Part shown: positions 1 through 6,306 of the stretch, one piece after another
Layout of the letters: every line of letters starts with the position of its first letter
Position numbering within the stretch: position 1 is the first letter of the stretch
DNA from: Sphingomonas sp.
Lineage (GTDB): Bacteria; Pseudomonadota; Alphaproteobacteria; Sphingomonadales; Sphingomonadaceae
Reading direction: 5' to 3'
Assembly (NCBI GenBank): GCA_025981625.1
Contig: JAICXF010000069.1
Span: 1-7,976, forward strand
DNA length: 7,976 nt
Made by a program: the position numbers and the translations under genes
The notes under the pieces: generated by a model
Databases searched by the model: none
What the model saw: the letters and a program-made list of their open reading frames with translations, nothing else
What the model was told of the DNA's origin: nothing

Positions 1-1
1 C

Positions 2-286
2 GAAGGGCTCGGCGATCGCGGCAGCCAGTTGTCCGGCGGTGAGCGGCAACGGCTGGTACTCGCCCGTGCCCTGCTGAGGAACCCGAGCTTGCTGATCCTC
101 GACGAAGCAACCGCCGCGCTGGATGCGGCCGGTGAGGCAATCGTCCTGGACCGAATCAAGGCGCTCGAGCCGCGGCCGGCGGCGCTGCTCGTCGCCCACC
201 GCGATTCGACCCTGCGCCATTGCGATTCGGTGCTGTCGATCCAACATCGGACGGTGCCGTCCTCCGAGGGCAAGGAAACGGGTTGA
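2..286 (+). CDS. ABC exporter ATP-binding domain, C-terminal part (5' truncated by window edge)
   Basis: This is the C-terminal end of an ABC transporter nucleotide-binding domain; the rest lies before the window. Visible motifs in order are the ABC signature LSGGE (from base 29), Walker B LLILDE with Asp at 101-103 and the catalytic Glu at 104-106, the D-loop ALDA, and the switch histidine in LLVAHR (bases 197-199). The [18 protein letters not shown] context is typical of type I exporters, where this domain follows a six-helix membrane domain in one chain, so it probably powers efflux or lipid/peptide export at the inner membrane. The substrate cannot be read from this fragment. The frame is open to the window edge, so no start is called. 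The stop TGA shares its A with the ATG of the next gene, implying co-transcription and translational coupling. Confidence 0.9.
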   Translation, partial: EGLGDRGSQLSGGERQRLVLARALLRNPSLLILDEATAALDAAGEAIVLDRIKALEPRPAALLVAHRDSTLRHCDSVLSIQHRTVPSSEGKETG

Positions 287-570
287 TGAAGGTCGGGAAA
301 CTTGTGCTGCTGGGGTTCGCGCTTGCCGGCGCGCCGTGGGCAGTTGCCGCGCAGGCGCCGCAGGAGCGGCAGACTCCGAAGAACTGGAGCTATGAAGTTG
401 GCCAGCGCGGGCAACGGATCGCCCGGCCCAATCGCGTGACCAATCCCGACGGCAGCTGGCGCGAGGAAATCCGGCAGGGAAATTGCGTGACCATCAAGGA
501 ACGCTCGGCAGCCGGCGAGTACAAGGAAACCCGGCAGTGCAATCCGGTTACGCCCTCGCCGCAGCGCTGA
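286..570 (+). CDS. Small secreted protein of unknown function, 94 aa
   Basis: I do not recognise a family. Residues 1-22 form a Sec-type signal peptide (MKVGK, then a hydrophobic stretch ending AVAA), so the mature protein of about 72 residues should be periplasmic. The mature part is polar and basic, with a central NPDGSW turn and two cysteines (C67, C85) that could form one disulfide; the tail is Pro/Gln-rich. The start at 286 is preferred over in-frame codons further upstream because it begins the signal peptide, follows AAGGA at a suitable distance, and overlaps the ABC transporter stop by one base (TGATG). Translational coupling suggests a role linked to that transporter, but this is inference. 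The stop lies three bases from the stop of the convergent lipoprotein gene. Confidence 0.75.
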   Translation: MKVGKLVLLGFALAGAPWAVAAQAPQERQTPKNWSYEVGQRGQRIARPNRVTNPDGSWREEIRQGNCVTIKERSAAGEYKETRQCNPVTPSPQR

Positions 571-573
571 ACA

Positions 574-987
574 TCATTTCGCGATATCGAACTTGCCCTT
601 CGGGCGCTGCTTGATGACGCAGTCGGGCAGGCCGGTGCCCGGGATATCCTTGCAGTCGCGCACCTGGGCGCTTCCGTCCGGCCCCGCGAAGATCGCCCAG
701 TCCCGCGGCGCGCCCTTGTCGTACTCGCAATGCGCCATCCACATGTCGAGGTTCTTGTAGGTGCCGACGAAGCCCGCGTCGGTGACCCGGTTACAGCGGT
801 AGCCGGCATCAAAGATCGCGCGCTTGAGGCCGATCGCCAGGTTGAACGCGTCTAATTGGCGAAGCTGCTTCTGCTCATCCGACTGGACGCGGATCACCGG
901 CTGGTTGGTGGATTGCTTTGCGCCATTGTCGTTGCAGCCCGAGATCGACAGCGCAGCGCACAAGGCGAGGTACGGCAGAGAGCGCAT
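574..987 (-). CDS. Small cysteine-rich lipoprotein, unknown function, 137 aa
   Basis: The N-terminus (MRSLPYLALCAALSISGC) is a lipoprotein signal with lipobox ISGC, so C18 would be lipidated and the protein anchored in an envelope membrane. D19-N20 after the cysteine give no clear inner-membrane retention call. After a polar linker, the domain at about 45-137 carries four cysteines (C65, C87, C112, C123), likely two disulfides, and aromatic motifs around NLDMWMAHC and DWAIFAGPDG. I do not recognise a named family. The start at 987 is chosen because AAGGAG lies six bases upstream. An in-frame ATG at 1002 would add five residues and overlap the purT stop as ATGA, but it has a poor ribosome site. 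The gene lies directly downstream of purT and is probably co-transcribed with it, with no obvious functional link. Confidence 0.8.
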   Translation of the reverse strand: MRSLPYLALCAALSISGCNDNGAKQSTNQPVIRVQSDEQKQLRQLDAFNLAIGLKRAIFDAGYRCNRVTDAGFVGTYKNLDMWMAHCEYDKGAPRDWAIFAGPDGSAQVRDCKDIPGTGLPDCVIKQRPKGKFDIAK

Positions 988-993
988 CACTTT

Positions 994-999
994 CTCCTT
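994..999 (-). promoter_or_regulatory. Ribosome binding site AAGGAG deciding the lipoprotein start
   Basis: On the minus strand AAGGAG lies six bases before the ATG at 987. The same bases form codons 2 and 3 of the alternative start at 1002, so the site favours the shorter protein. Confidence 0.65.
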
Positions 1000-2171
1000 C
1001 ATCCTGCATAACGAATGCGGACGCGACCGGCTGCAGCCTTTGCCCTGGCAACCGCATCATCGACATCGCTCCCACGCGCGAGGGCGACGCCCATTCGGCG
1101 ATTCTTGAGCGTCTTCGGCTTGGCGAAGATCCTGAGGTCGACCGGATAGCCGGGTGCACCGAGCGCAAGCGATTCCGCTACGCCTTCGAACGAGAAATCG
1201 TCGCTTTCCTTGTCCCCCAGGACCACCGCCGACGCGGACGAGCCGGCAAGCTCGATCGACGGGATCGGCAGGCCGAGGATCGCTCTCAGGTGAAGCTCGA
1301 ACTCGTTCGGGAATTGCGAGATCAGGGTCACCATGCCGGTGTCGTGCGGACGCGGGGACAGCTCCGAGAAAATCGCCTGGTCGCCACAGACGAAGAATTC
1401 GACCCCGAACACGCCGTGACCGCCCAAGGCGTCCACCACCTTGCGCGCCTGGGAACGGGCCGAGTGGAGCGCTTCACGCGGGATGGCTGCGGGCTGCCAA
1501 CTCTCGCGATAATCGCCGAGTTCCTGGCGATGCCCGATCGGCGGGCAGAAGATCACCCCATCCTTGGTTGCGACCGTGAGCAAGGTTATCTCGCTGTCGA
1601 AGGTTACGAACTCCTCGACGATCACGCGCGGCCGGTCGCCGCGCATGTTGGCGACGGCATAATCCCAGGCGCTGCCGACCTCTTTGGCGGAGCTGACGGT
1701 GCTTTGGCCCTTGCCCGAGCTCGACATCACCGGCTTGATGACGCACGGCACCCTCACGTCGACGGCGGCCGCAATTGCTTCTTCCCGGCTCTCCGCGAAC
1801 CGGTATCTGGAAGTGACCAGCCCGACTTCGCGGGTGGCGAAGTCCCGGATCGCGTCGCGGTTCATGGTCAGCTGGACCGCCTTGGCCGACGGCGCGATCG
1901 GCCAGCCTTCCTGTTGGAGCTCGCCCAGTGTGGCGGTATCGATCGCCTCGATCTCGGGTACGATCACGTCGGGCCGGTACTTCTCGACGGCCGCTCGAAC
2001 TGCATTGCCGTCGAGCATCGGGAAAACCTCGGACGCATCCGCCATCTGCATCGCCGGCGCATTCGGGTAACGATCGCAAGCGATCACCCGGCAGCCAAGC
2101 CGCTTGGCCGCGATCGTGAATTCGCGGCCGAGCTCGCCGGAGCCGAGCAGCATCAACGTGGCAGTGAACAT
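999..2171 (-). CDS. purT: Formate-dependent phosphoribosylglycinamide formyltransferase (GAR transformylase 2)
   Basis: PurT makes formyl-GAR from glycinamide ribonucleotide, formate and ATP, the third step of purine synthesis, without needing formyl-tetrahydrofolate. The 390-aa length matches E. coli PurT (392). Visible features in order: the N-terminal nucleotide-fold motif LLGSGELG (8-15), DRYPNAPAM (33-41), VPEIEAI (71-77), the ATP-grasp loop KPVMSSSGKGQ (146-156), GHRQELGDYRESWQP (213-227), metal-binding glutamates in FGVEFF (E258) and FSELSPRPHDTGM (E270 onward), and the C-terminal GVALA motif. These are near-identical to PurT and distinguish it from the ATP-grasp relatives PurK and PurD. 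The start at 2171 gives the expected N-terminus, although no strong Shine-Dalgarno is visible. It is divergent from the cyclophilin gene and leads into the lipoprotein gene. Confidence 0.96.
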   Translation of the reverse strand: MFTATLMLLGSGELGREFTIAAKRLGCRVIACDRYPNAPAMQMADASEVFPMLDGNAVRAAVEKYRPDVIVPEIEAIDTATLGELQQEGWPIAPSAKAVQLTMNRDAIRDFATREVGLVTSRYRFAESREEAIAAAVDVRVPCVIKPVMSSSGKGQSTVSSAKEVGSAWDYAVANMRGDRPRVIVEEFVTFDSEITLLTVATKDGVIFCPPIGHRQELGDYRESWQPAAIPREALHSARSQARKVVDALGGHGVFGVEFFVCGDQAIFSELSPRPHDTGMVTLISQFPNEFELHLRAILGLPIPSIELAGSSASAVVLGDKESDDFSFEGVAESLALGAPGYPVDLRIFAKPKTLKNRRMGVALARGSDVDDAVARAKAAAGRVRIRYAG

Positions 2172-2265
2172 GCCGGCGCTTTAGCTTCGGGTCGGCAATA
2201 GCCCAAGTGCCTTGCCATCGGCGTGCCGGCGGGGAAGGGTGAGGGTCGGATCGGGGGAGTTATCC
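2172..2265. promoter_or_regulatory. Divergent intergenic region between purT and the cyclophilin gene
   Basis: This 94-base gap must hold the promoter of purT, and probably that of the plus-strand gene. I see no convincing -35/-10 pair on either strand and no recognisable riboswitch. A GGCAA/TTGCC inverted repeat around 2195-2217 is the only symmetry noticed, and its arms are too short to call an operator. Confidence 0.4.
2253..2259 (+). promoter_or_regulatory. Ribosome binding site GGGGGAG of the cyclophilin gene
   Basis: A purine-rich run ends six bases before the ATG at 2266. This supports that start over the in-frame ATG at 2212, which would put an Arg-rich leader in front of the signal peptide. 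Confidence 0.7.
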
Positions 2266-3153
2266 ATGCGCCTAGTCTTTGCATCACTTGCCGTCCTCAC
2301 TCTTGCAGCGGCGCCGCCACCAGCCGCCAAGGTTCGCTCGCCCGGCGACGCGGTCAAGGCCGCTCCGGCGACGGACTGGGTTGAAATCCCCGCGGCCGAC
2401 CTGCTCGTCATGGATCTTGCCGGTGGCAAGCGCGTCGTCATCCAGCTCGCGCCGCAGTTCGCTCCGGTTCACGTCGCCAACATCCGCACGATGGCTCGGA
2501 GCGGCTATTGGGGCAAGGCGACCATCTATCGCGTGGTCGACAATTGGGTCACTCAATGGGGCCTTGGCGATGGGCCGTTCCCGACGCCCGCCGGCGCCGC
2601 CGCCCGTCCCCCCGAGGAGTATCAGCGCGGCGCGGCTGGGCTGAGCCTGATGCCGATGGGCTCGCCCGATCCCTATTCTGCGATGGCGGCCTATGCCGAT
2701 GGCTGGCCGGTTGCGATGCAAGTGGGGGGCAGCGTCAATCCAACCTATTGCTACGGTGCCGTCGGCGTTGCCCGGGACGCGGCGCCCGATACCGGAAACG
2801 GCAGCGAACTGTTCGCCGTCATCGGTGGCACAGCGCGCCGGCTCGATCGCAATTATGCGCTGGTCGGCCGGGTCATTCAGGGGATGGAAAATCTGTCCGC
2901 GCTCCCGCGAGGAACGGCGGAAATGGGCGTTTATGCGAAGGACCAGGTGGCGACACCGATTACCGCGGTGCGCATGGCCGCGGACATGCCTGCGGCCGAG
3001 CGACCGCGTTTTGAATATCTGAGGACCGGATCGCCGGCGTTCGCCGACTATGTCGACCTGGCGTCGCACCGCGCGGACTATGGCGTACCGTCACCGGGCG
3101 CCGATCTCTGTGCAGTTCCGGTTCCGGTTCGAAAGGTTGGCTCTAAACGCTAG
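2266..3153 (+). CDS. Secreted cyclophilin-type peptidyl-prolyl isomerase, divergent
   Basis: A 295-aa exported protein with a cyclophilin-like domain, expected to catalyse or assist prolyl isomerisation during periplasmic folding. Residues 1-16 are a hydrophobic signal sequence followed by a Pro/Ala-rich stretch. The fold begins near residue 45, with VVIQLAPQFAPVHVANIRTMARSGYWGKATIYRVVDNWVTQWGLGDG (57-103, written in part) matching the canonical segment that contains the catalytic Arg: R89 and Q97 align with Arg55 and Gln63 of cyclophilin A. GVARDAAPDTGNGSELFAVIG (167-187) and YALVGRVIQGMENL (197-210) match the later core strands. Odd points are an insertion of about 60 residues (105-165) before that second block, a Tyr near the position of active-site His126, and a C-terminal extension of about 50 residues. 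Activity is therefore likely but not certain. Its stop overlaps the convergent zinc-ribbon gene. Confidence 0.85.
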   Translation: MRLVFASLAVLTLAAAPPPAAKVRSPGDAVKAAPATDWVEIPAADLLVMDLAGGKRVVIQLAPQFAPVHVANIRTMARSGYWGKATIYRVVDNWVTQWGLGDGPFPTPAGAAARPPEEYQRGAAGLSLMPMGSPDPYSAMAAYADGWPVAMQVGGSVNPTYCYGAVGVARDAAPDTGNGSELFAVIGGTARRLDRNYALVGRVIQGMENLSALPRGTAEMGVYAKDQVATPITAVRMAADMPAAERPRFEYLRTGSPAFADYVDLASHRADYGVPSPGADLCAVPVPVRKVGSKR

Positions 3154-3392
3154 GCCGCCCACGCGTGGGCGTTACGGTTCTTGTGCTCGATCGTCACCGG
3201 CGCGTTATGCGAGCGCATGCTGGCCTCGGCCAGCGGCAGGGCGGTCGTGCAGAACGCGCACTCGGCCGAAACCCGGCCGATGATCCAGTGGGTTCGGCCG
3301 CAGCCGGGGCAGTGATTGATCTCGTGCTCGCGATAAACGACGTGATAACCCCGCTCATAGGGCTTCCAGCTGTCGGTGGACGGGATCGGCAT
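3150..3392 (-). CDS. Stand-alone zinc-ribbon protein, 80 aa
   Basis: A small cytoplasmic-type protein, with no signal or membrane segment, built around a four-cysteine zinc ribbon: C28-P-G-C31 and C45-A-F-C48, thirteen residues apart, embedded in INHCPGCGRTHWIIGRVSAE. I know of no function for it. It is clearly paralogous to residues 22-64 of the zinc-ribbon/PilZ fusion at 5775-6296 (about 30 of 43 positions identical, same cysteine spacing), but has a short unrelated tail (65-80) in place of the PilZ domain. The start at 3392 is preferred over the ATG at 3419 because AAGGAAGGA lies five bases upstream. It lies downstream of two PilZ genes on the same strand, so it may be the ribbon partner of one of them. 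Its stop shares CTAG with the cyclophilin stop. Confidence 0.8.
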   Translation of the reverse strand: MPIPSTDSWKPYERGYHVVYREHEINHCPGCGRTHWIIGRVSAECAFCTTALPLAEASMRSHNAPVTIEHKNRNAHAWAA

Positions 3393-3518
3393 GGCAGTCC
3401 TTCCTTTCGGCCGATCCAACGACCGGCAGGACGAGCGGTTGCAGCCGCTGATGCAGGTTTAGTTCGCAAACTAGGGAGGTTTATCGGCGAGCGGAGCCAG
3501 GCCGCCGCCAGGCCGAAG
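3393..3518 (-). other. Intergenic leader between the PilZ gene and the zinc-ribbon gene, two small hairpins
   Basis: This 126-base gap separates two minus-strand genes. It holds two short inverted repeats: AGCGG/CCGCT (3434-3438 with 3445-3449) and TAGTT/AACTA (3460-3464 with 3469-3473). Neither is followed by a T-run in the minus direction, so I do not call a terminator. They could be leader structures or a weak operator. No clear promoter is visible, so whether the zinc-ribbon gene has its own transcript is open. Confidence 0.4.
3398..3406 (-). promoter_or_regulatory. Ribosome binding site AAGGAAGGA of the zinc-ribbon gene
   Basis: On the minus strand this strong purine-rich site lies five bases before the ATG at 3392 and decides the start. 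Confidence 0.7.
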
Positions 3519-3833
3519 TCAGGCGGCGACGCCGTCGAGCGACACTGGCTCGCTGAACTCGGCACCGATCTTGTCGCCCGCGGTCCACTTGACGACCGCA
3601 TTGGCGCGCTCACGCCCGGGTAGCATCAGCCACACGCGGGATCCGACTTCGAAGCGGCCGTCGGAACTGGCCATGAATCCGCTCGCCGAAATGTTGAGCA
3701 CCTTCGCGTCCACGCCGCTGGCGCCCAGTTCGCGCATGGTGCCCTCCAGCTGGACGGGCAGCCGGCTGAATTGCCGCCGGTCCTGGCTCTCGTCCTCGGC
3801 GATACGCGCCCTGATGCTCACCGCTCTCATCAT
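3519..3833 (-). CDS. Single-domain PilZ protein, 104 aa (PilZ-1)
   Basis: PilZ domains bind cyclic di-GMP and pass the signal to a partner by conformational change. Both ligand motifs are intact: R20-QFS-R24 (RxxxR, within DRRQFSR) and N47-I-S49-A-S-G52 (NxSxxG). The rest fits a PilZ beta barrel, with FEVGSRVWLMLP and ANAVVKWTAGDKIGAEF. A leader of about 17 residues precedes the domain and there is no output domain, so it probably acts as an adaptor. It starts 13 bases after the upstream PilZ gene and is surely in the same transcript. The start is uncertain: tandem ATG codons at 3833 and 3830 have GGAG too close in front, and a GTG at 3821 is possible. All three options keep the whole domain. 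Confidence 0.85.
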   Translation of the reverse strand: MMRAVSIRARIAEDESQDRRQFSRLPVQLEGTMRELGASGVDAKVLNISASGFMASSDGRFEVGSRVWLMLPGRERANAVVKWTAGDKIGAEFSEPVSLDGVAA

Positions 3834-3846
3834 CTCCGCGAGGCGC

Positions 3847-4146
3847 CTAGTTGCGCGGCGCCGTGAAGGACAGGCCGACCCGGCCATCCCTGACCCAGCG
3901 CACCTGTGCCGAGACGACGCCCCGGTCAAGGATTTGCAGGGGCAGCCGCTCACCTATGTTAGGGGCATGGGGGAAGAGCGCCATCGCGCCCGACGGCGAC
4001 AGGTTGATCAGACGGATGACGTGCTTGCGCCCGCGGAACTCGAGGACGGCGGTGCTGGAGACGGCGCCGTGGCGAATCTCCTGACGTTCGTCGATCAGGC
4101 GCGTCTCGCTGCGCGTGATCATCGATGCGTCGAGGAAATGCGACAT
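3847..4146 (-). CDS. Single-domain PilZ protein, 99 aa (PilZ-2)
   Basis: A second small PilZ protein, first in the minus-strand cluster. The cyclic di-GMP motifs are present as R21-QEI-R25 and N48-L-S50-P-S-G53, followed by the barrel strands GERLPLQIL, VVSAQVRWVRDGRVGLSF and a short end. Its last residues, PRN, and the segment VRW-x-x-DG-x-VGL-x-F resemble the PilZ part of the fusion protein at 5775-6296 more than they resemble its neighbour PilZ-1, which hints at a closer relationship. There is no signal or transmembrane segment, so it should be cytosolic. The start at 4146 follows GGAGG at a long spacing of about 12 bases; an in-frame ATG nine codons in has no better site. It is divergent from the L,D-transpeptidase gene. 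Confidence 0.87.
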   Translation of the reverse strand: MSHFLDASMITRSETRLIDERQEIRHGAVSSTAVLEFRGRKHVIRLINLSPSGAMALFPHAPNIGERLPLQILDRGVVSAQVRWVRDGRVGLSFTAPRN

Positions 4147-4329
4147 GACTAACCAACACCTCCAATCCGGGCGAATTTAGCCAGCGTCGCTTAAGGATTG
4201 GTTTGCGATGAAGCTCGTCGAACGAATTTCGATTGCTGTGTCGTCCAGGCGACTGGCAGGGCGGCGGCAAGCGCGGTAATGATTTCAGGAGCTGTGGGGT
4301 TTCCGTTGGAAATGAAGGAGTTGAGGGCG
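4147..4329. promoter_or_regulatory. Divergent intergenic region between PilZ-2 and L,D-transpeptidase genes
   Basis: This 183-base gap must contain the promoter of the minus-strand PilZ cluster and that of the plus-strand transpeptidase. No convincing -35/-10 pair stands out. A 7-bp inverted repeat, CCAATCC (4162-4168) and GGATTGG (4195-4201), lies in the probable leader of PilZ-2 and overlaps its ribosome site CCTCC (4159-4163, plus-strand reading). The frame upstream of 4330 stays open to 4198, but its translation lacks signal-peptide character and I treat it as noncoding. Confidence 0.45.
4315..4320 (+). promoter_or_regulatory. Ribosome binding site AAGGAG of the YcbB-type L,D-transpeptidase
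   Basis: It lies nine bases before the ATG at 4330 and selects that start over in-frame ATGs at 4198, 4279 and 4312, placing the signal peptide at the N-terminus. Confidence 0.7.
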
Positions 4330-5778
4330 ATGTCCGGGGGTTGGCGAATATTGCTGTTGACGAGCGCCGTGGCGGGCATGACGGCTGGCCCGGCACTGGC
4401 GCAGATCCAGCCGATGGGCACGGCTCCTCGCGCCACTGCCAAGCAGCCGAGTGCCGTTCCCGCGCAGACCAAGCCCAGGTCTCCCACCGGGGCGGCGAGG
4501 ACGGCACCCGACTCGCCCGTGCCCGGCAATCCGGACTTCGCGCCCGAGCAGACACAGGCTCTGCAGTCGATCGTCGTCCCCGCGCCGCTTCCGCCGGTGG
4601 TGTGGGATCTTGCGAGCGCCGAGGAATTGCTCGCCTACATCGGAAAGATCGGGGCCGAGGGCCTGAACCCGGCCGATTACGATCCCGCCAGCCTCGAGGC
4701 TGCAATCGCGACCGGCAATCCGGCCGTGATTTCGCCCGTGGCGACCGAGCATTTCAATCTCGTCTCGTCGGACCTCGCGCTGGGGCATGTGAAGAAGCCC
4801 GGGCGGATCGACTGGTGGGTGGTCGATCCGGACCTCAATGCGGCCAAGCAGGACGCGCTGCTGCGGAGCGCGCTGGCGCGGCACGATCTCACCGCCGCGC
4901 TCGACGGCCTCCTTCCGACTCACCCGCAATATGCGGCGCTCAAGGCGGCGCTGGCCGAGACTCCGGCGAGCGACGAAGCCAAGCGCGACCGGATCCGGCT
5001 CAACATGGATCGCTGGCGCTGGCTGCCGCGCGACCTTGGGCAGAAATACATCATCGTCAACGTGCCCGGTTTCCATGCGACCCTGGTCGAAAATGGGGTC
5101 AATCGGTGGAAGCAGCGGGCAATCGCCGGCAAGCTCTCGACGCCGACGCCGCAACTGACCGCGACCGCCACCGGCGTCATCCTCAATCCGTGGTGGGAAG
5201 TGCCGAAAAGCATCGAGCACGAGGCGGCGGGCAAGAAGGGCTTCGTCCCGGTCAAGGGTGCCGACGGCGAAATCCAGCGCTGGCGCCAGCCACCAGGACC
5301 GAGCAATGCGCTCGGCCAGATCAAGTTCGTGATGCCGAATTCCAAGGCGATCTATCTCCACGACACCAACGCCCGAAGCCGGTTCAACAGCGACACCCGA
5401 GCGCTCAGCCACGGCTGCGTCAGGACCGAGCACATCCTCGATCTCGCGACCCAGCTGCTCGGCGACGACAATGGCGAGTGGACTCCGGAGCGGGTCGAAG
5501 CAGCGCTCGACAGCAAGAAGACGGTCCAGGCGAACTTCGTGAAGCCGCTGCCGGTTTACATCGTCTATTTCAGCTCGGCGGCGCTGAACGACGGCCGGAT
5601 CGTTGAATATAGGGACCTGTACGGTCGCGATGCCAAGGCGATGGCCGCGCTGGACATGAAGGACGGCGGCGCGTCACTGGCGCCGCCCAAGCCGAAGCCG
5701 GAAGACGAGGTCGCGAGTCCGGGCGCCAAGCCCAAGCCCGCGGCAACAAAGGCCGCGGACAAGATCGCCACCCGCTAG
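4330..5778 (+). CDS. Exported L,D-transpeptidase, YcbB/LdtD type
   Basis: L,D-transpeptidases make 3-3 cross-links between peptidoglycan stem peptides, or attach proteins to them, in the periplasm; they are targets of carbapenems. The 482-aa protein has a Sec signal (1-24, ending PALA), a Pro-rich linker to about 90, a helical segment with LLAYIGKIGAEGLNPADYD typical of the YcbB scaffold, the family hallmark RIRLNMDRWRWLPR (221-234), and a YkuD catalytic domain at about 238-400. Active-site residues are visible: H344 in YLHDTN and the nucleophile C363 in SHGCVR. The tail beyond about 440 is Lys/Pro/Ala-rich. It is shorter than E. coli LdtD (615 aa), and I see no clear peptidoglycan-binding repeat. 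It lies between PilZ genes, divergent from one set and convergent with the fusion gene, sharing CTAG at the stops. Confidence 0.93.
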   Translation: MSGGWRILLLTSAVAGMTAGPALAQIQPMGTAPRATAKQPSAVPAQTKPRSPTGAARTAPDSPVPGNPDFAPEQTQALQSIVVPAPLPPVVWDLASAEELLAYIGKIGAEGLNPADYDPASLEAAIATGNPAVISPVATEHFNLVSSDLALGHVKKPGRIDWWVVDPDLNAAKQDALLRSALARHDLTAALDGLLPTHPQYAALKAALAETPASDEAKRDRIRLNMDRWRWLPRDLGQKYIIVNVPGFHATLVENGVNRWKQRAIAGKLSTPTPQLTATATGVILNPWWEVPKSIEHEAAGKKGFVPVKGADGEIQRWRQPPGPSNALGQIKFVMPNSKAIYLHDTNARSRFNSDTRALSHGCVRTEHILDLATQLLGDDNGEWTPERVEAALDSKKTVQANFVKPLPVYIVYFSSAALNDGRIVEYRDLYGRDAKAMAALDMKDGGASLAPPKPKPEDEVASPGAKPKPAATKAADKIATR

Positions 5779-6296
5779 TTGCGAGGGGGATGCGACCGGT
5801 CGAGGATGACCGGGTCGACGAAGGCTAGCCCGACCAGCCCGTCTTCCGCCCATCGCACAACGGCGGGGACCAGGATTCCGCCTTCGAACCGGACGTGAAC
5901 TTTGGCTCCGGGGGCCAGGTCCGGAACGCCCGCGCCCAGGACTCCGCCCTCTGAAATGTTGTGCAGCGCAAAGCTGTGCGGAGAGCCGTCGATCAGCAGC
6001 TTGAGCTTGCGGCCCTTGCCGGACATTCGCGGAAAGCGGCGCTGTTCGGCGGTCGGTGAAGCATTACGCGGCCGGGGAGCTGGTGCGGTGGCTTCCTGCC
6101 GCCCCGTTTCCGCCAGCGGTACCGCGGTTCCGCAAAAGCCGCACTCCGCGCTGACGCGGCCGATATACCATTGGGACCGGCCGCAGCCGGGGCAGTGATT
6201 GGCGCTGTTGGCACGATAGACGATATGGTGCCCGCGCTTGGCGAGGCCTGCCGCGAAGGACGCGGCTGCGCGCTCGTACACCAGGACATCCGACAT
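5775..6296 (-). CDS. Zinc-ribbon/PilZ fusion protein, 173 aa
   Basis: A two-part cytosolic protein. Residues 22-64 are a zinc ribbon, C35-P-G-C38 and C52-G-F-C55, near-identical to the stand-alone protein at 3150-3392. A linker rich in Pro/Ala/Arg (65-84) leads to a PilZ domain with R86-RFP-R90 and N113-I-S115-E-G-G118, then the barrel strands AKVHVRFEGG and VVRWAEDGLVGLAF. Both cyclic di-GMP motifs are complete. The ribbon may mediate protein or nucleic-acid contact; this is inference. The start at 6296 is preferred because GGAG lies six bases upstream; the in-frame ATG at 6308 has no site of its own. It is last in a minus-strand run after the second L,D-transpeptidase and the sulfotransferase. 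Its stop shares CTAG with the stop of the YcbB-type transpeptidase. Confidence 0.88.
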   Translation of the reverse strand: MSDVLVYERAAASFAAGLAKRGHHIVYRANSANHCPGCGRSQWYIGRVSAECGFCGTAVPLAETGRQEATAPAPRPRNASPTAEQRRFPRMSGKGRKLKLLIDGSPHSFALHNISEGGVLGAGVPDLAPGAKVHVRFEGGILVPAVVRWAEDGLVGLAFVDPVILDRSHPPRN

Positions 6297-6302
6297 CACC
6301 CG

Positions 6303-6306
6303 CTCC
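6303..6306 (-). promoter_or_regulatory. Ribosome binding site GGAG of the zinc-ribbon/PilZ fusion gene
   Basis: GGAG lies six bases before the ATG at 6296 on the minus strand. It is also codon 2 of the alternative start at 6308. Confidence 0.55.

Noticed and set aside
918..2201. Long plus-strand open frame (427 codons) opposite purT
   Set aside because: It is the antisense shadow of a very well conserved purT; the translation is Arg/His-rich with no motifs. High G+C causes long open antisense frames.
3501..3528. GCCGCC/GGCGGC pairing near the PilZ-1 stop as an intrinsic terminator
   Set aside because: The 7-bp stem uses simple GCC repeats common in this sequence, partly lies within coding bases, and has no following T-run.
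4198..4329. Extended N-terminus for the YcbB-type transpeptidase starting at 4198
   Set aside because: It would bury the signal peptide behind 44 residues without export character, and the good ribosome site serves the ATG at 4330.
4285..5433. Long minus-strand open frame (382 codons) opposite the YcbB-type transpeptidase
   Set aside because: The plus strand carries the catalytic motifs and signal peptide; the antisense product has low-complexity composition and no recognisable domain.
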